64,000 nucleotides of DNA from Pseudomonas fluorescens Q2-87 (GTDB taxonomy: Bacteria > Pseudomonadota > Gammaproteobacteria > Pseudomonadales > Pseudomonadaceae): NCBI RefSeq assembly GCF_000281895.1, contig NZ_CM001558.1, positions 124,001-188,000 of the forward strand. The letters are read 5' to 3'. Under the pieces are notes generated by a model, which was given only the letters and a program-made list of their open reading frames with translations, was not told the DNA's origin and ran no database searches. Below are positions 17,769 to 27,571 of this stretch, piece by piece; the first letter of the stretch is position 1, and each line of letters opens with the position of its first letter. Position numbers and translations under genes: made by a program.

Positions 17769-20447
17769 TCAGGCCGCGTCGCTGAAGTCGTACTGCAATT
17801 CGTTATCCACAGCGCTGATCCGCACGCCGGCCAGGGCCTTGCCTTCGAGCATGCGGGTCAGGAACTCGCGGCTCATGTCCGGCAGCAGGCTGTTGGTCAG
17901 GATGGTGTCGATCATGCGGCCGCCGCTTTCAGTCTCGGTGCAGCGCGAGACGATCAGGTCGATCACCGCGTCGTCGTAGTCGAAGGCGACCTTGTGGGTG
18001 CTCTCCACGCGCTTCTTGATGCGGTTGAGTTGCAGGCGGGTGATGGCCTTGAGCATCTCGTCGCTGAGCGGGTAGTACGGGATCGTCACCAGGCGGCCGA
18101 GCAGGGCCGGCGGGAAAATCTCCAGTAGCGGCTGGCGCAAGGCCTTGGCGATTTCCTCGGGCTCGGGCACGTTCTGCGGGTCTTTGCAGACTTGGGCAAT
18201 CAGCTCGGTGCCGGCGTTGGTGGTCAGCAGGATCAAGGTGTTCTTGAAGTCGATCACCCGGCCTTCGCCGTCCTCCATCACGCCTTTGTCGAACACCTGG
18301 AAGAAGATTTCATGCACGTCCGGGTGGGCTTTTTCCACCTCGTCCAGCAGCACCACGCTGTACGGTTTGCGCCGCACGGCTTCGGTCAACACGCCGCCTT
18401 CGCCATAGCCGATGTAACCCGGTGGCGCACCCTTGAGGGTGGACACGGTGTGGGCTTCCTGGAACTCGCTCATGTTGATGGTGATGACGTTCTGCTCGCC
18501 GCCGTACATGGCTTCGGCCAGGGCCAGGGCGGTTTCGGTCTTGCCCACGCCGGAGGTGCCGGCGAGCATGAACACACCAATCGGCTTGCTCGGGTTGTCG
18601 AGGCCGGCGCGGGAGGTCTGGATGCGCTTGGCGATCATCTGCAGGGCATGGTCCTGGCCGATGATGCGTTTCTTCAGGTGCTGGTCGAGGTTGAGCACGG
18701 TTTCCAGCTCGTTGCGGGCCATGCGACCCACCGGGATACCGGTCCAGTCGGCGACCACCGAGGCCACGGCCTGGTAATCCACCGTCGGCAAGATCAGCGG
18801 GGTTTCGCCTTGCAGGGTGGTCAGGCGCTGTTGCAAGTCCACCAATTTCTCGCGCAGGTCATGACTGGTTTCGCTGCCGTCTTCGCTGTCCACCACGCCG
18901 ACGCGCTCGCGCAGGGTGGCGCGGGTTTCAAGCAATTCGTCCACCAGGGTTTTTTCTTCGGCCCAGCGGCTTTCCAGCTCGGCCAGGCGCTCGCGCTCGG
19001 CGCTCAGCAGGCCTTCGGTCTGGGTCTGGCGCGTGCCGATGGCGACGCCAATCGCGTGTTCGCGGGCGATGATTTGCAGCTCGGTTTCCAGTGCTTCGAT
19101 GCGTCGGCGGCTGTCGTCCACTTCGGCCGGCACGGCGTGCAGGCTGATGGCGACGCGGGCACAGGCGGTGTCCAGCAGGCTCACGGATTTGTCCGGCAGC
19201 TGGCGCGCGGGGATGTAGCGATGGGACAACTTGACCGAGGCTTCCAGGGCTTCGTCGAGGATCTGCACCTGGTGGTGTTTTTCCATGGTCGAGGCCACGC
19301 CGCGCATCATCAGCAAAGCCTTGTCTTCCGACGGCTCGGCCACTTGTACCACCTGGAAGCGACGGGTCAGGGCCGGGTCTTTCTCGATGTGCTTCTTGTA
19401 CTCGGCCCAAGTCGTGGCGGCCACGGTGCGCAAGGTACCGCGGGCCAGGGCTGGCTTGAGCAGGTTGGCGGCGTCGCCCGTACCGGCTGCGCCACCGGCC
19501 CCCACCAGGGTGTGGGCTTCGTCAATGAACAGGATGATCGGTTTCGGCGAGGCCTGGACGTCCTCGATGACCTGGCGCAGGCGCTGTTCGAATTCGCCTT
19601 TCATGCTCGCGCCGGCCTGCAACAGGCCAACGTCTAGGCTGCGCAATTCGACGTCCTTGAGGGCCGGTGGCACGTCGCCGGCGACGATGCGCAGGGCAAA
19701 GCCTTCGACCACCGCCGTCTTGCCCACGCCGGCTTCACCGGTGAGGATCGGGTTGTTCTGCCGACGGCGCATGAGGATGTCCACCAATTGGCGGATCTCT
19801 TCGTCGCGCCCGACGATCGGGTCGAGCTTGCCGCTGCGGGCTTGTTCGGTGAGGTCGACGGTAAAGCGCTTGAGGGCTTCCTGTTTGCCCATGGCGCTGG
19901 GGGCCATGGCGCCGCTGGCTTCGCCCGGCACGGCGCCGGCATTGAAACCGTCGCTGGCGGTCAGGGCGTTCTCCGGGGAATCGCCGACGTATTCGTCAAA
20001 ACGCTCGCTCAAGGCTTCTGCCTTGACCTTGTCGAACTCCGACGACAGCCCCAGCAGCGCGTGGCGCAGGCTTGGCGTCTTGAGAATGCCCAGCACCAGA
20101 TAACCGGTGCGCACCTGGCTTTCGCCGAACATCAGGCTGCCGTAGACCCAGCCGCGTTCAACCGCTTCTTCCACGTGGGACGACAAGTCGGTGATCGAGG
20201 TCGACCCCCGTGGCAAACGGTCCAGGGCTTCGGTCAGGTCGCGGGCCAGGCGTGCCGGCTCGATGTTGAATTGGCGGATGATGCGGTGCAGGTCCGAGTC
20301 CTGCAGTTGCAACAGCTGATGAAACCAGTGGGCCAGTTCCACATAAGGGTTACCGCGCAACTTGCAGAACACGGTGGCGGCTTCGATGGCTTTGTAGGCC
20401 ACGCTGTTGAGTTTGCCGAACAACGCGGCGCGACTGATTTCACCCAT
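17769..20447 (-). CDS. clpV: T6SS sheath-recycling AAA+ ATPase ClpV (TssH)
   Basis: An 892-residue Hsp100/ClpB-type ATPase that disassembles the contracted TssB-TssC sheath. I chose the ATG at 20447 (MGEISRAALFGKLN), because AGGAG lies 8 bases upstream; the ATG at 20453 is too close to it. The N-domain is about 1-160. The first AAA+ module has Walker A GEAGVGKTAV near 237, the coiled-coil middle domain is about 420-530, and the second module has Walker A GTSGVGKTETA near 630. The start overlaps the tssG end by 8 bases. Confidence 0.97.
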   Translation of the reverse strand: MGEISRAALFGKLNSVAYKAIEAATVFCKLRGNPYVELAHWFHQLLQLQDSDLHRIIRQFNIEPARLARDLTEALDRLPRGSTSITDLSSHVEEAVERGWVYGSLMFGESQVRTGYLVLGILKTPSLRHALLGLSSEFDKVKAEALSERFDEYVGDSPENALTASDGFNAGAVPGEASGAMAPSAMGKQEALKRFTVDLTEQARSGKLDPIVGRDEEIRQLVDILMRRRQNNPILTGEAGVGKTAVVEGFALRIVAGDVPPALKDVELRSLDVGLLQAGASMKGEFEQRLRQVIEDVQASPKPIILFIDEAHTLVGAGGAAGTGDAANLLKPALARGTLRTVAATTWAEYKKHIEKDPALTRRFQVVQVAEPSEDKALLMMRGVASTMEKHHQVQILDEALEASVKLSHRYIPARQLPDKSVSLLDTACARVAISLHAVPAEVDDSRRRIEALETELQIIAREHAIGVAIGTRQTQTEGLLSAERERLAELESRWAEEKTLVDELLETRATLRERVGVVDSEDGSETSHDLREKLVDLQQRLTTLQGETPLILPTVDYQAVASVVADWTGIPVGRMARNELETVLNLDQHLKKRIIGQDHALQMIAKRIQTSRAGLDNPSKPIGVFMLAGTSGVGKTETALALAEAMYGGEQNVITINMSEFQEAHTVSTLKGAPPGYIGYGEGGVLTEAVRRKPYSVVLLDEVEKAHPDVHEIFFQVFDKGVMEDGEGRVIDFKNTLILLTTNAGTELIAQVCKDPQNVPEPEEIAKALRQPLLEIFPPALLGRLVTIPYYPLSDEMLKAITRLQLNRIKKRVESTHKVAFDYDDAVIDLIVSRCTETESGGRMIDTILTNSLLPDMSREFLTRMLEGKALAGVRISAVDNELQYDFSDAA

Positions 20448-21492
20448 GCTCATGGCTCCTTGAGGTCTGTGAGGTGTTGGCCTGTTCGGCATAATGCCGG
20501 GCCAGTATTAGATCGTTGGCATCTGTTTCGGGACGTCCCAGCCAGGTGTTGAAACCCAGGCGGAAACGACCATTGAGTTGTAGCGCCGGGACCTCGGGCT
20601 GCTCCAGGACCAGGTTCAGGTCCCAGTCCAGTTCGTGGCCAAGATATTCGGCGACCCAGGCCACCAGCTCGTTGAACGGTTGGCTGCCGGGCAGCATGTC
20701 CATGTAGTCGACGAGCTTGAGCGGCCCCAGGCGAATGCGGAATTTATGCTGGCGATCCCACACATAGCGGCCCAGGCAGAAGTCCATGCCCAGCTGATGA
20801 GCACTGACACCGACGCGGCTGCGTTCCGGCAGTTCCAGCCATTGGCCGACGTATTCTTCGATCTCCACCGGCAGCCCGAAATATTCACCGAGAATGGCTT
20901 TCAAGCCGTCCGGGTAGCGGGTTTGGGCCGACAGGTGACCGCTGTAGTGCAGCTTCGCCGTGTCGGGAATCAGCCCCTGCTTGAGCAGGCTCGGCATGCC
21001 CCGACCGCTGAGGGCGGCCAGGCGCGCCGACCAGTAGTCATCGTCCGGGCGGTCATGGCTGATCGTCGGCCGCGCTTCGGCCCAGGCCCGGTAGAACAGG
21101 CTGAGCAGGCGGTGGTGGAACACATCGAGAAAGCGTTTGCTGGTGCTGTCGGCGTTGTTGCGCTGGCGTTCGCGCACGTATTCGGTGATGTGCAGCGGCA
21201 TCGGGCCGTTGGGGCCGCCGAGGCCGAAGAAGAACTGCTCCAGGCGCGCCGGTGTGCCGTCGCCCCCCGGCTGCACCGAGGCCAGGGTCGACGGGGCGAA
21301 TGTGCACTCGGCCTGTTGCCCAAGACGCAGCGGGTCATCGGCCAGGCGCAAGGAATGGCCCAGGCGCGGCAGGGCGGGAAATTCGCACTCGATGCGCCGC
21401 AACGCCTGGAAAAAATCGTATTCCCAGGGTTCCTGGTGCATCGCGTCCAGGGTACTCACAGGGTCGGACGACGTCCGGGCTTGGCTTTCCAT
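20440..21492 (-). CDS. tssG: T6SS baseplate protein TssG
   Basis: A 350-residue TssG (ImpH/VasB), which with TssF, TssE and TssK forms the baseplate wedge. Family features are WEYDFFQALRRIE near residue 23, FFFGLGGPNGPMPLHITEYV near 86, YSGHLSAQTRYPDGL near 183 and GPLKLVDYMDMLPGS near 257. The given ATG overlaps the end of tssF by 37 bases. A later ATG at 21441 (MHQEPWEYDF) is also possible, and neither has a strong ribosome site. Its end overlaps clpV. Confidence 0.95.
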   Translation of the reverse strand: MESQARTSSDPVSTLDAMHQEPWEYDFFQALRRIECEFPALPRLGHSLRLADDPLRLGQQAECTFAPSTLASVQPGGDGTPARLEQFFFGLGGPNGPMPLHITEYVRERQRNNADSTSKRFLDVFHHRLLSLFYRAWAEARPTISHDRPDDDYWSARLAALSGRGMPSLLKQGLIPDTAKLHYSGHLSAQTRYPDGLKAILGEYFGLPVEIEEYVGQWLELPERSRVGVSAHQLGMDFCLGRYVWDRQHKFRIRLGPLKLVDYMDMLPGSQPFNELVAWVAEYLGHELDWDLNLVLEQPEVPALQLNGRFRLGFNTWLGRPETDANDLILARHYAEQANTSQTSRSHEHG

Positions 21493-23315
21493 CGCATGAT
21501 CTCGCCGCGTTCGGTGGTACGGATCACCGTCTCGGTAAAACTGTTGATCGACACGTAGCGTGCCAGGAAGCGTTCGAACACCGCGCCGAGCAGGAACACC
21601 CCGGTGCCGCGAAACGCGTTTTCATCGAATTCCAGGGTGATTTCCAGGCCACGCCCGAACACGATCGGGCCGGGCATCGGCAAGCGTCGGGTGCAGGCCT
21701 TGCTGCTGACTTCCCGCAGGCCTTCGATCTGCAATTGCAGCGCCGCATCGTTGCTGTCGCCGTACAGGCGCAGCAGTTCCCGCAGGGCGGCGGCGCCCTG
21801 GCCTTGTTCGCTCAACGACAGATAGTTCAGCGACAACTGGCTGATCAGCCGCCAGGCCTTGGCATCGTGGGCGTGGCTGGCACGCGGGCGACTCGGCCCG
21901 GCCACGCAGCGCACCGCGCCGACCGGGGCACTGTCGGCCAAAGTGAAATCGGTCTTGCCGTTGCCCACGCTCATGAACAGCGGCAGGTCGCGGTTGGTGC
22001 ACAGCGCCGTCACGCCGAGTTGGCGCAAGTCATGGCGATAGGGCGCCTGCTGGCTGTCGACCAGGCTGACGAAGGTTTCGCTGCCGATGTAGGTCGAGCG
22101 CGGGCCGTTGCGGCGCTGGTCGCTGGACAGCACGCGTGGCTCGCGGCGTACGGTGTAATAGGCCTGGTCGCGGCCATAGCGGGAGGGATCGCGCACGGCA
22201 TAGAACGGCAGGAACGGTTGCTCCGGCCCCGTGCCGTGGCCGGTGAGGCCGCTGAGCGAATGCACTTCGAAATCCATCGGCCGGGTACGGTCGGCGATCA
22301 CGTGGTGTTCGTTGACCCGTTCCGACAGGTGAATGCGATCGAGGCGCTTGGGAAACAGGTTGATGGCCGGGGTGCAGAACGGCAGGAATTGCGAAGCACC
22401 GACGCTGCCTTCGAGGCTGGGCTCGTGGCGGTCGAACAGTACGATCAGTTCCAGCTCCTGGCCGTCGCAACGCTTGACCGCGCGGCTCAGCTGGGTGAAG
22501 TCGACGAACAGGAAGCGGTGGGGCAGGGCGAAGTATTCCTGCAACAGGCGATAGCCCTGGAAGGCCCGTGGCACCACCGGCAGCGCGGCGTCGGCATCAT
22601 CGAAACCGCGCGAGCGCAACGCATCCTGCGGCAACCGTTCCACCCAACCGCCGCCGGGCTTGCGGGCAAACACTGCGCAGGTATTGCCCAGCAATTGTTC
22701 GTAGAGGCGGAAGGGTTGCTCGTCGGCGCCGCTCAAGTACAGCGGCAGATTGTCCAGGGCCAGGCTGTTGAACGGCAGCTCGGCGCCGGTGCGCAGTGTG
22801 ATGCGCAGCCCGGCCTTGGCTTTCGGTTCGCTGGCGGCCAGGCGCCCGAGCACGGCGGACGGGTTGCCGAAGTACTCGGCCTGGCTGACCTGCAACGGCC
22901 ACAACGTCACCGCATGCGCGGTGCGGTACTCGCAGCAGGTCTGGGTTTCTCGGCCCAGCGCGGCGCGCAGGACGGTGTCGCGGGGCAGCGGGAAGCCACT
23001 GCTCAGCGAGCCTTCATCGGGATCGGCCTGCATTTGCACCACGGTCATCGACGGCGTCGGTGCCAGGTAATGCGGGTAGGCTATTTCCAGCAGGTTGTGG
23101 GTGAAGGTCGGGTATTCGGCGTCGAGCTTGAGCTGCACCCGCGCCGTCAAATAGGCAAAGCCTTCCAGTAATCGCTCGACGTAGGGGTCGGCGCAGTCCA
23201 TGCCGGACAACGTCAGCCGACTGGCGATCTTCGGGTATTCCTTGGCGAACTCCGCCGCGCTTTCGCGCACATGGTGCAATTCCTGGTTGTACAGCTCCAG
23301 CAGGCGCGGGTTCAT
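21456..23315 (-). CDS. tssF: T6SS baseplate protein TssF
   Basis: A 619-residue TssF (ImpG/VasA) starting at [31 protein letters not shown], the typical family N-terminus, and containing [23 protein letters not shown] near 43. The ATG overlaps the tssE stop (ATGA at 23312-23315). The frame is open further upstream, but that part is antisense or out of frame to tssE and lacks family similarity. It forms the trimeric baseplate wedge with TssG. Confidence 0.96.
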   Translation of the reverse strand: MNPRLLELYNQELHHVRESAAEFAKEYPKIASRLTLSGMDCADPYVERLLEGFAYLTARVQLKLDAEYPTFTHNLLEIAYPHYLAPTPSMTVVQMQADPDEGSLSSGFPLPRDTVLRAALGRETQTCCEYRTAHAVTLWPLQVSQAEYFGNPSAVLGRLAASEPKAKAGLRITLRTGAELPFNSLALDNLPLYLSGADEQPFRLYEQLLGNTCAVFARKPGGGWVERLPQDALRSRGFDDADAALPVVPRAFQGYRLLQEYFALPHRFLFVDFTQLSRAVKRCDGQELELIVLFDRHEPSLEGSVGASQFLPFCTPAINLFPKRLDRIHLSERVNEHHVIADRTRPMDFEVHSLSGLTGHGTGPEQPFLPFYAVRDPSRYGRDQAYYTVRREPRVLSSDQRRNGPRSTYIGSETFVSLVDSQQAPYRHDLRQLGVTALCTNRDLPLFMSVGNGKTDFTLADSAPVGAVRCVAGPSRPRASHAHDAKAWRLISQLSLNYLSLSEQGQGAAALRELLRLYGDSNDAALQLQIEGLREVSSKACTRRLPMPGPIVFGRGLEITLEFDENAFRGTGVFLLGAVFERFLARYVSINSFTETVIRTTERGEIMRWKAKPGRRPTL

Positions 23316-23824
23316 GGACGCCTCCGCTGGTCGGCGTTGACCACGCGCACGTGCCCGGACTCCAGGTCCAGGTCGGTTTGCAGCATCAGGCGCAGCGGCA
23401 CGGGCTGGGCCCAGAGATCGCCTTCGATCTCGAAACTCAAGGCGTTGTGGTTCATTTCGGCCGTGGCCCTCGCTCGCACGCGCAGGGTGTGGCGCAGGAT
23501 CCGCGGTTCGAACGTGGCGATGGCCTGGTGAATCAGCGTTTCGAGGGCTGAGACGTCGATGTTCGACGCACTGTTGCCGGCCAGCGCCGGCAGGCCGAAA
23601 TTCACCACCGACGTACCGGCAGGGGTGTGCAGCGTGGCATCGGCGCCCAGCAACGACGTGGTGTTGAGCAGCCACGCCAAGTCGCGCAGCACCGAGGCTT
23701 TCAATTGGGTCAGGGATAGCACGCGTTTGTCGGCGCTTTCCTTGGGATTGGTTGGATCGTCGTCGGTCAACCGGTCCAGCAGGGACGGTTGCAGGCGATC
23801 GCGGGCAGCGATTTCGGTTACCAC
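23312..23824 (-). CDS. tssE: T6SS baseplate protein TssE (gp25-like)
   Basis: A 170-residue gp25-like baseplate protein that nucleates the sheath. It starts at GTG 23824. [12 protein letters not shown] at the N-terminus and [11 protein letters not shown] in the middle are family hallmarks. The gp25 fold runs through VVNFGLPAL to [12 protein letters not shown]. Its start overlaps by 7 bases the end of the lipoprotein gene upstream, so the effector-immunity pair and baseplate genes are translationally linked. Confidence 0.94.
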   Translation of the reverse strand: MVTEIAARDRLQPSLLDRLTDDDPTNPKESADKRVLSLTQLKASVLRDLAWLLNTTSLLGADATLHTPAGTSVVNFGLPALAGNSASNIDVSALETLIHQAIATFEPRILRHTLRVRARATAEMNHNALSFEIEGDLWAQPVPLRLMLQTDLDLESGHVRVVNADQRRRP

Positions 23825-24255
23825 GTGAATGGCGCTACGTACATTTTCTGGTCCCAGTGGCTAGGCCCGCAGGCGGCGAACTGACTGACCTCCGCGACTT
23901 CCATTGTTCCCTCTATCTGGCGCACCGCCTGGAGTTTGGTCAGACAGTCGCGGCTGGGCGCGGGCATGTGTTCGCTGCGTTCAACGGCGAAGATCGGAAC
24001 CTGGTTGAAGATCTCCACTCGCAATTGCTTGTCCGGACCCAAGCTGAACTGGCAAGGCCATTCCATATCGAGCGGCAGCCGGCTCTGGTCAGGTTTGACA
24101 AGCGTGCAGCGACCTTGATCGTTGGTCAGGCTCATCGGCTGCCCGACGAACATCGCCTGGGTCGGCGCCGCCGTGGCGGCTGTGTCTTGTCCGGCGCATG
24201 CACTCAGGCTGACGAGGCTTGCTGTCAGCGCTGAAAAGAACAAGGGACTGCGCAT
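23818..24255 (-). CDS. lipoprotein, probable immunity protein to Tae4
   Basis: A 145-residue protein from the ATG at 24255, which overlaps the tae4 stop (ATGA). It has a signal peptide with lipobox SLSAC (Cys20), so it would sit in the periplasm on a membrane, where the amidase acts. Five further cysteines are in the mature part (RCTLVK, WPCQF, DCLTK, AACGP region), so disulfides are likely. It does not look to me like the standard short Tai4 family. The immunity role is inferred from position and predicted location. Confidence 0.7.
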   Translation of the reverse strand: MRSPLFFSALTASLVSLSACAGQDTAATAAPTQAMFVGQPMSLTNDQGRCTLVKPDQSRLPLDMEWPCQFSLGPDKQLRVEIFNQVPIFAVERSEHMPAPSRDCLTKLQAVRQIEGTMEVAEVSQFAACGPSHWDQKMYVAPFTW

Positions 24256-24704
24256 CACACAAGCTCCCAGAACCAAATGGCTTTTGAGCGCGAGAACAGG
24301 TCGCCGCTTTTGGTCAAACCGCGATTCCACAGGTCGATATGGTCGCCGGTAGGGCGGCCGGCAGTGTCGCTACTTTGCTGGTAGCAGTCTTTGAAAAAAA
24401 TGATTCCAGTCTTGCCCAGCAGCGCCGTGCGGTCTGTCACGCTGTTGGTATAGATTTTCGGCGGACCGAGGCGGTTCTTCTTCCATAACCAATTTGCCAA
24501 TGACTCCGCCCCGCGGGCATGCCCATGGGCGCACCGAGGATCCAGCGTATAAGTCGATGAATTGACCGGCAGGGTCTTTTCCCCGCACAAGGCGATGCTC
24601 ATCCGGATGGCACACTGGTTGATGTAAGGACCATCGCAGGCCGGATTGGCGGACGGGTAGGGCGGGTAGCTGTTCCACAGATTGATAAACGAAGGCTTGG
24701 CCAT
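24255..24704 (-). CDS. tae4: T6SS peptidoglycan amidase effector Tae4
   Basis: A 149-residue cell-wall amidase effector of the Tae4 family, cleaving the D-glutamate/meso-DAP bond in the periplasm of target cells. The catalytic cysteine is Cys31 in NQCAIRMSIAL and the histidine is His122 in GDHIDLWN, with Asp124 nearby. CAHGHARGAESLANWLW (58-74) and GIIFFKDCY (100-108) also fit the family. There is no signal peptide, consistent with export through the Hcp tube. It sits between hcp and tssE, the position held by tagJ in P. aeruginosa. GC content is lower than that of its neighbours. Confidence 0.93.
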   Translation of the reverse strand: MAKPSFINLWNSYPPYPSANPACDGPYINQCAIRMSIALCGEKTLPVNSSTYTLDPRCAHGHARGAESLANWLWKKNRLGPPKIYTNSVTDRTALLGKTGIIFFKDCYQQSSDTAGRPTGDHIDLWNRGLTKSGDLFSRSKAIWFWELV

Positions 24705-24748
24705 GACTCAGATACCGCGCTGTAAAGAATTGGATTCGAGCAAGCACC

Positions 24749-24782
24749 AAACACCCCCGGCGCGTGGCACCGGGGGCGTGTT
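24749..24782 (-). other. strong hairpin after hcp without a T run
   Basis: On the minus strand AACACGCCCCCGG pairs with CCGGGGGTGTT around a short loop, directly after the hcp stop. It lacks a proper T tract. It may be a weak terminator or a 3' stabiliser that lets hcp mRNA exceed downstream mRNA. Confidence 0.6.
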
Positions 24783-24785
24783 CGA

Positions 24786-25274
24786 TTACACCTTGATGTT
24801 CTGACGGATGTTCCAGCCGAACTTGACCGGGCCGCCTTCCTTGGTGCCGTCGGCTTTCTGTGGCTGGTAGTCCACCAGCACCTTGGCGAAGTTCAGGGTG
24901 ACGTTTTCGGTCAGGCGATCATCGCTGCCCGAGCCGCCGGTGCTCAGGGACGTGACCAGCACTTCTTCCAGGTTGATGATCATGTACTCGACCTGGCTTT
25001 CACCGCCGGCCTTGCGCACGGTCAGCTTGACCTTGTCGATGTGCTTGCCGCTGGCGCAGTGCATCATCAGGTTCGGCGAAGCCTTGTCGACGTATTTGGT
25101 CAACGACAGGTCCTGGACGTTGACCTTGCCCGCACCACCGCCGCTGCCCACGTGCATGTTGCCGGACTGGGACATGCCCCAGCTCCAGTTCAGGACGTCG
25201 ATCTCGTCCTTGTGGGCCTTGTCCATGGACTCGCCCTTGATGTCGCCGATCTTGATGAAAATATCAACAGCCAT
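24786..25274 (-). CDS. hcp: T6SS tube protein Hcp (TssD)
   Basis: A 162-residue Hcp that stacks as hexameric rings into the inner tube and carries small effectors such as Tae4. The ATG at 25274 opens MAVDIFIKIGDIKGES; the longer upstream frame runs through the REP sequences and is not coding. LNWSWGMSQSGNMHVGSGGGAGKVNVQDLSLTKYVDK is typical of the P. aeruginosa Hcp1 branch. AGGGAGAAAAC lies before the ATG. It is isolated from tssC by a REP pair and followed by a strong hairpin. Confidence 0.97.
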   Translation of the reverse strand: MAVDIFIKIGDIKGESMDKAHKDEIDVLNWSWGMSQSGNMHVGSGGGAGKVNVQDLSLTKYVDKASPNLMMHCASGKHIDKVKLTVRKAGGESQVEYMIINLEEVLVTSLSTGGSGSDDRLTENVTLNFAKVLVDYQPQKADGTKEGGPVKFGWNIRQNIKV

Positions 25275-25360
25275 GTTTTCTCCCTGTGTGGTTTCTAACC
25301 ACATTGTTTGGTTGACGCTGACCTTGCGAAATCTATTTGAATGTCGGTCAGGACACAGAA

Positions 25361-25456
25361 CCTGTGGGAGCGGGCTTGCTCGCGAATGCGTCGGGTCAGT
25401 CGACATCAATGTTGGCTGATCGACCGTATTCGCGAGCAAGCCCGCTCCCACACAGG
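25361..25456. repeat. paired inverted REP sequences (REPIN-like)
   Basis: CTGTGGGAGCGGGCTTGCTC faces its reverse complement across about 45 bases between tssC and hcp, inside the leftward T6SS operon. Confidence 0.9.
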
Positions 25457-25484
25457 AGCGAGCCCTGTCCAACAAAACCTCTGT

Positions 25485-26981
25485 TTATGCGCCCTTGGCC
25501 GACGGCAGTTTCGATACCAGGCGCAGCGATACGGTCAGCCCTTCGAGCTGATAGTGCGGGCGCAGGTAGAACTTGGAGTTGTAGTACCCCGGGTTGCCTT
25601 CGACTTCTTCGACGATCACTTCGGCCGCTGCCAATGGATGCTGGGCCTTGGTGGTCTCGGTGGAGTGCGCCGGATCACCGTCGACGTAGTTGAGGATCCA
25701 GTCCTGCAACCAGCGCTGCATCTCGTCCTTCTCTTTGAAGGAACCGATCTTGTCGCGCACGATGCACTTCAGGTAATGAGCGAAACGGCAGGTGGCGAAC
25801 AGGTACGGCAGGCGCGCGGCCAGGTTGGCGTTGGCGGTGGCGTCCGGGTCGTCGTATTCGGCCGGCTTCTGCAGCGACTGGGCGCCGATGAAGGCAGCGA
25901 AGTCGGTGTTCTTCTTGTGCAGCAGCGGCATGAAACCGTTCTTGGCCAGTTCCGCTTCACGGCGATCCGAAATGGCGATTTCGGTCGGGCACTTCATGTC
26001 CACGCCACCATCATCGGTAGGGAACGTGTGGGCCGGCAGGTTTTCCACTTCGCCGCCCGACTCCACGCCACGGATGCGCGAGCACCAGCCGAAGTGTTTG
26101 AACGAACGGTTGATGTTCACCGCCATCGCGTAGGCGGCGTTGGCCCAGGTGTACTTGGAGCTGTCGGCGCCGTCGGTGTTTTCTTCGAAGGCGAAGGCTT
26201 CCACCGGGTCGGTCTTGGCGCCATACGGCAGGCGCGCCAGGAAGCGTGGCATGGTCAGGCCGATGTAGCGCGAATCTTCCGACTCACGCAGCGAACGCCA
26301 GCCGGCGTATTCCGGGGTGGTGAAGATCTTGGTCAGGTCGCGTGGGTTCGACAGTTCCTGCCACGAGCCCATGCCCATCACGGTCGGCGATGCCGCTGCG
26401 ATGAACGGGGCGTGCATGGCCGCGCAGACTTTCGACAGTTCGCCCAGCAGTTCCACGTCCGGTGGCGACTGGTCGAAGTAGTAGTCGCCTACCAGGCAGC
26501 CGTAAGGTTCGCCGCCGAACTGGCCGTATTCTTCTTCGTACATCTTCTTGAAGAGCGGGCTCTGGTCCCACGCGGTGCCCTTGAATTTCTTCAGGGTCTT
26601 GTGCAGGTCCGGCTTGGAGATGTTGAGCACGCGGATCTTGAGCTGCTCATCGGTCTCGGTGTTGTTGACCAGGTAGTGCAGGCCACGCCAGGCGCTTTCC
26701 AACTGCTGGAAGTCCGGGTGATGGATCACCTGGTTGACCTGGGCGGTGAGCTTGGCGTCGATGGCGGCGATGATCGATTCGATCGACTTGATGGCGTCGT
26801 TGGACACCAGGTCAGTCTGCGCCAGTGCCTGCTCGGCCAAGGTGCGCACGGCGGTCTCGACGGCTTCGCGGGCACGCTCGGTCTTGGGCTTGAATTCTTG
26901 CAGCAGCAGGGACGCGAACTCACTGGTTTCTTCAGTGGCGCCCAGGTTCTGCGCGCCTTCGCGGGCTGTATTGTCAGTCAT
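25485..26981 (-). CDS. tssC: T6SS contractile sheath large subunit TssC
   Basis: A 498-residue large sheath protein (VipB type). I chose the ATG at 26981 (MTDNTAREGAQNLG) because AGGA lies 9 bases upstream; the ATG at 26987 would be too close. Family features are HPDFQQLESAWRGLHYLV near 83, EYGQFGGEPYGCLVGDYYFD near 152 and RFAHYLKCIVRDKIGSF near 400. It pairs with TssB to form the sheath. Its start lies a few bases after the tssB stop. Confidence 0.97.
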   Translation of the reverse strand: MTDNTAREGAQNLGATEETSEFASLLLQEFKPKTERAREAVETAVRTLAEQALAQTDLVSNDAIKSIESIIAAIDAKLTAQVNQVIHHPDFQQLESAWRGLHYLVNNTETDEQLKIRVLNISKPDLHKTLKKFKGTAWDQSPLFKKMYEEEYGQFGGEPYGCLVGDYYFDQSPPDVELLGELSKVCAAMHAPFIAAASPTVMGMGSWQELSNPRDLTKIFTTPEYAGWRSLRESEDSRYIGLTMPRFLARLPYGAKTDPVEAFAFEENTDGADSSKYTWANAAYAMAVNINRSFKHFGWCSRIRGVESGGEVENLPAHTFPTDDGGVDMKCPTEIAISDRREAELAKNGFMPLLHKKNTDFAAFIGAQSLQKPAEYDDPDATANANLAARLPYLFATCRFAHYLKCIVRDKIGSFKEKDEMQRWLQDWILNYVDGDPAHSTETTKAQHPLAAAEVIVEEVEGNPGYYNSKFYLRPHYQLEGLTVSLRLVSKLPSAKGA

Positions 26982-26983
26982 GA

Positions 26984-27490
26984 TCATTGGTCCTGTGCTG
27001 GCTTCGGCGCGCTCGCCAGGGCCTGCAACAGCGCTGGGTCCTTGATCGCCTTCATGATGATTTCTTCGGCACCGGTCTTGCCGTCCATGTAGGTCAGCAG
27101 GTTGGCCAATTGGGTACGCGCTTCGAGCAACTTGTTCAGCGAGTCGACCTTGCGGGCCACGGCCGCTGGGCTGAAGTCGTCCATGCTTTCGAACGTCAGG
27201 TCCAGGCTCAGGTTGCCTTCGCCGGTCAGTTCGTTGGGGACATGGAACGCTACGCGCGGCTGCATGGCCTTGAGGCGCGAGTCGAAGTTATCGACGTCGA
27301 TCTCGAGGAACTTGCGATCGGCCACCGGTGCCAGAGGCTCGGCGGGCTTGCCGGCGAGGTCGGCCATCACGCCCATGACGAAGGGCAGTTGGACCTTTTT
27401 CTCGGCGCCGTAGAGCTCGACGTCGTACTCGATCTGCACTCGAGGCGCGCGGTTGCGCGCGATGAATTTCTGAGAACTTTGCTTCGCCAC
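26984..27490 (-). CDS. tssB: T6SS contractile sheath small subunit TssB
   Basis: A 168-residue small sheath protein (VipA type) starting at GTG 27490 with AGGAG 7 bases upstream. Family features are RAPRVQIEYDVELYGAEKKVQLPFVMGVMADL at 15-46 and KFLEIDVDNFDSRLKAMQPRV near 60. Its C-terminal helix is the ClpV-binding partner region in complex with TssC. It lies between tssA and tssC. Confidence 0.97.
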   Translation of the reverse strand: MAKQSSQKFIARNRAPRVQIEYDVELYGAEKKVQLPFVMGVMADLAGKPAEPLAPVADRKFLEIDVDNFDSRLKAMQPRVAFHVPNELTGEGNLSLDLTFESMDDFSPAAVARKVDSLNKLLEARTQLANLLTYMDGKTGAEEIIMKAIKDPALLQALASAPKPAQDQ

Positions 27491-27571
27491 GTTGCTGCTC
27501 CTGGTCGCTTGAGCGACGGTGTTGGCGTCATCGGGGGTGCCGGTGACGTGACTGCGTGATCCGCTCGCTTT

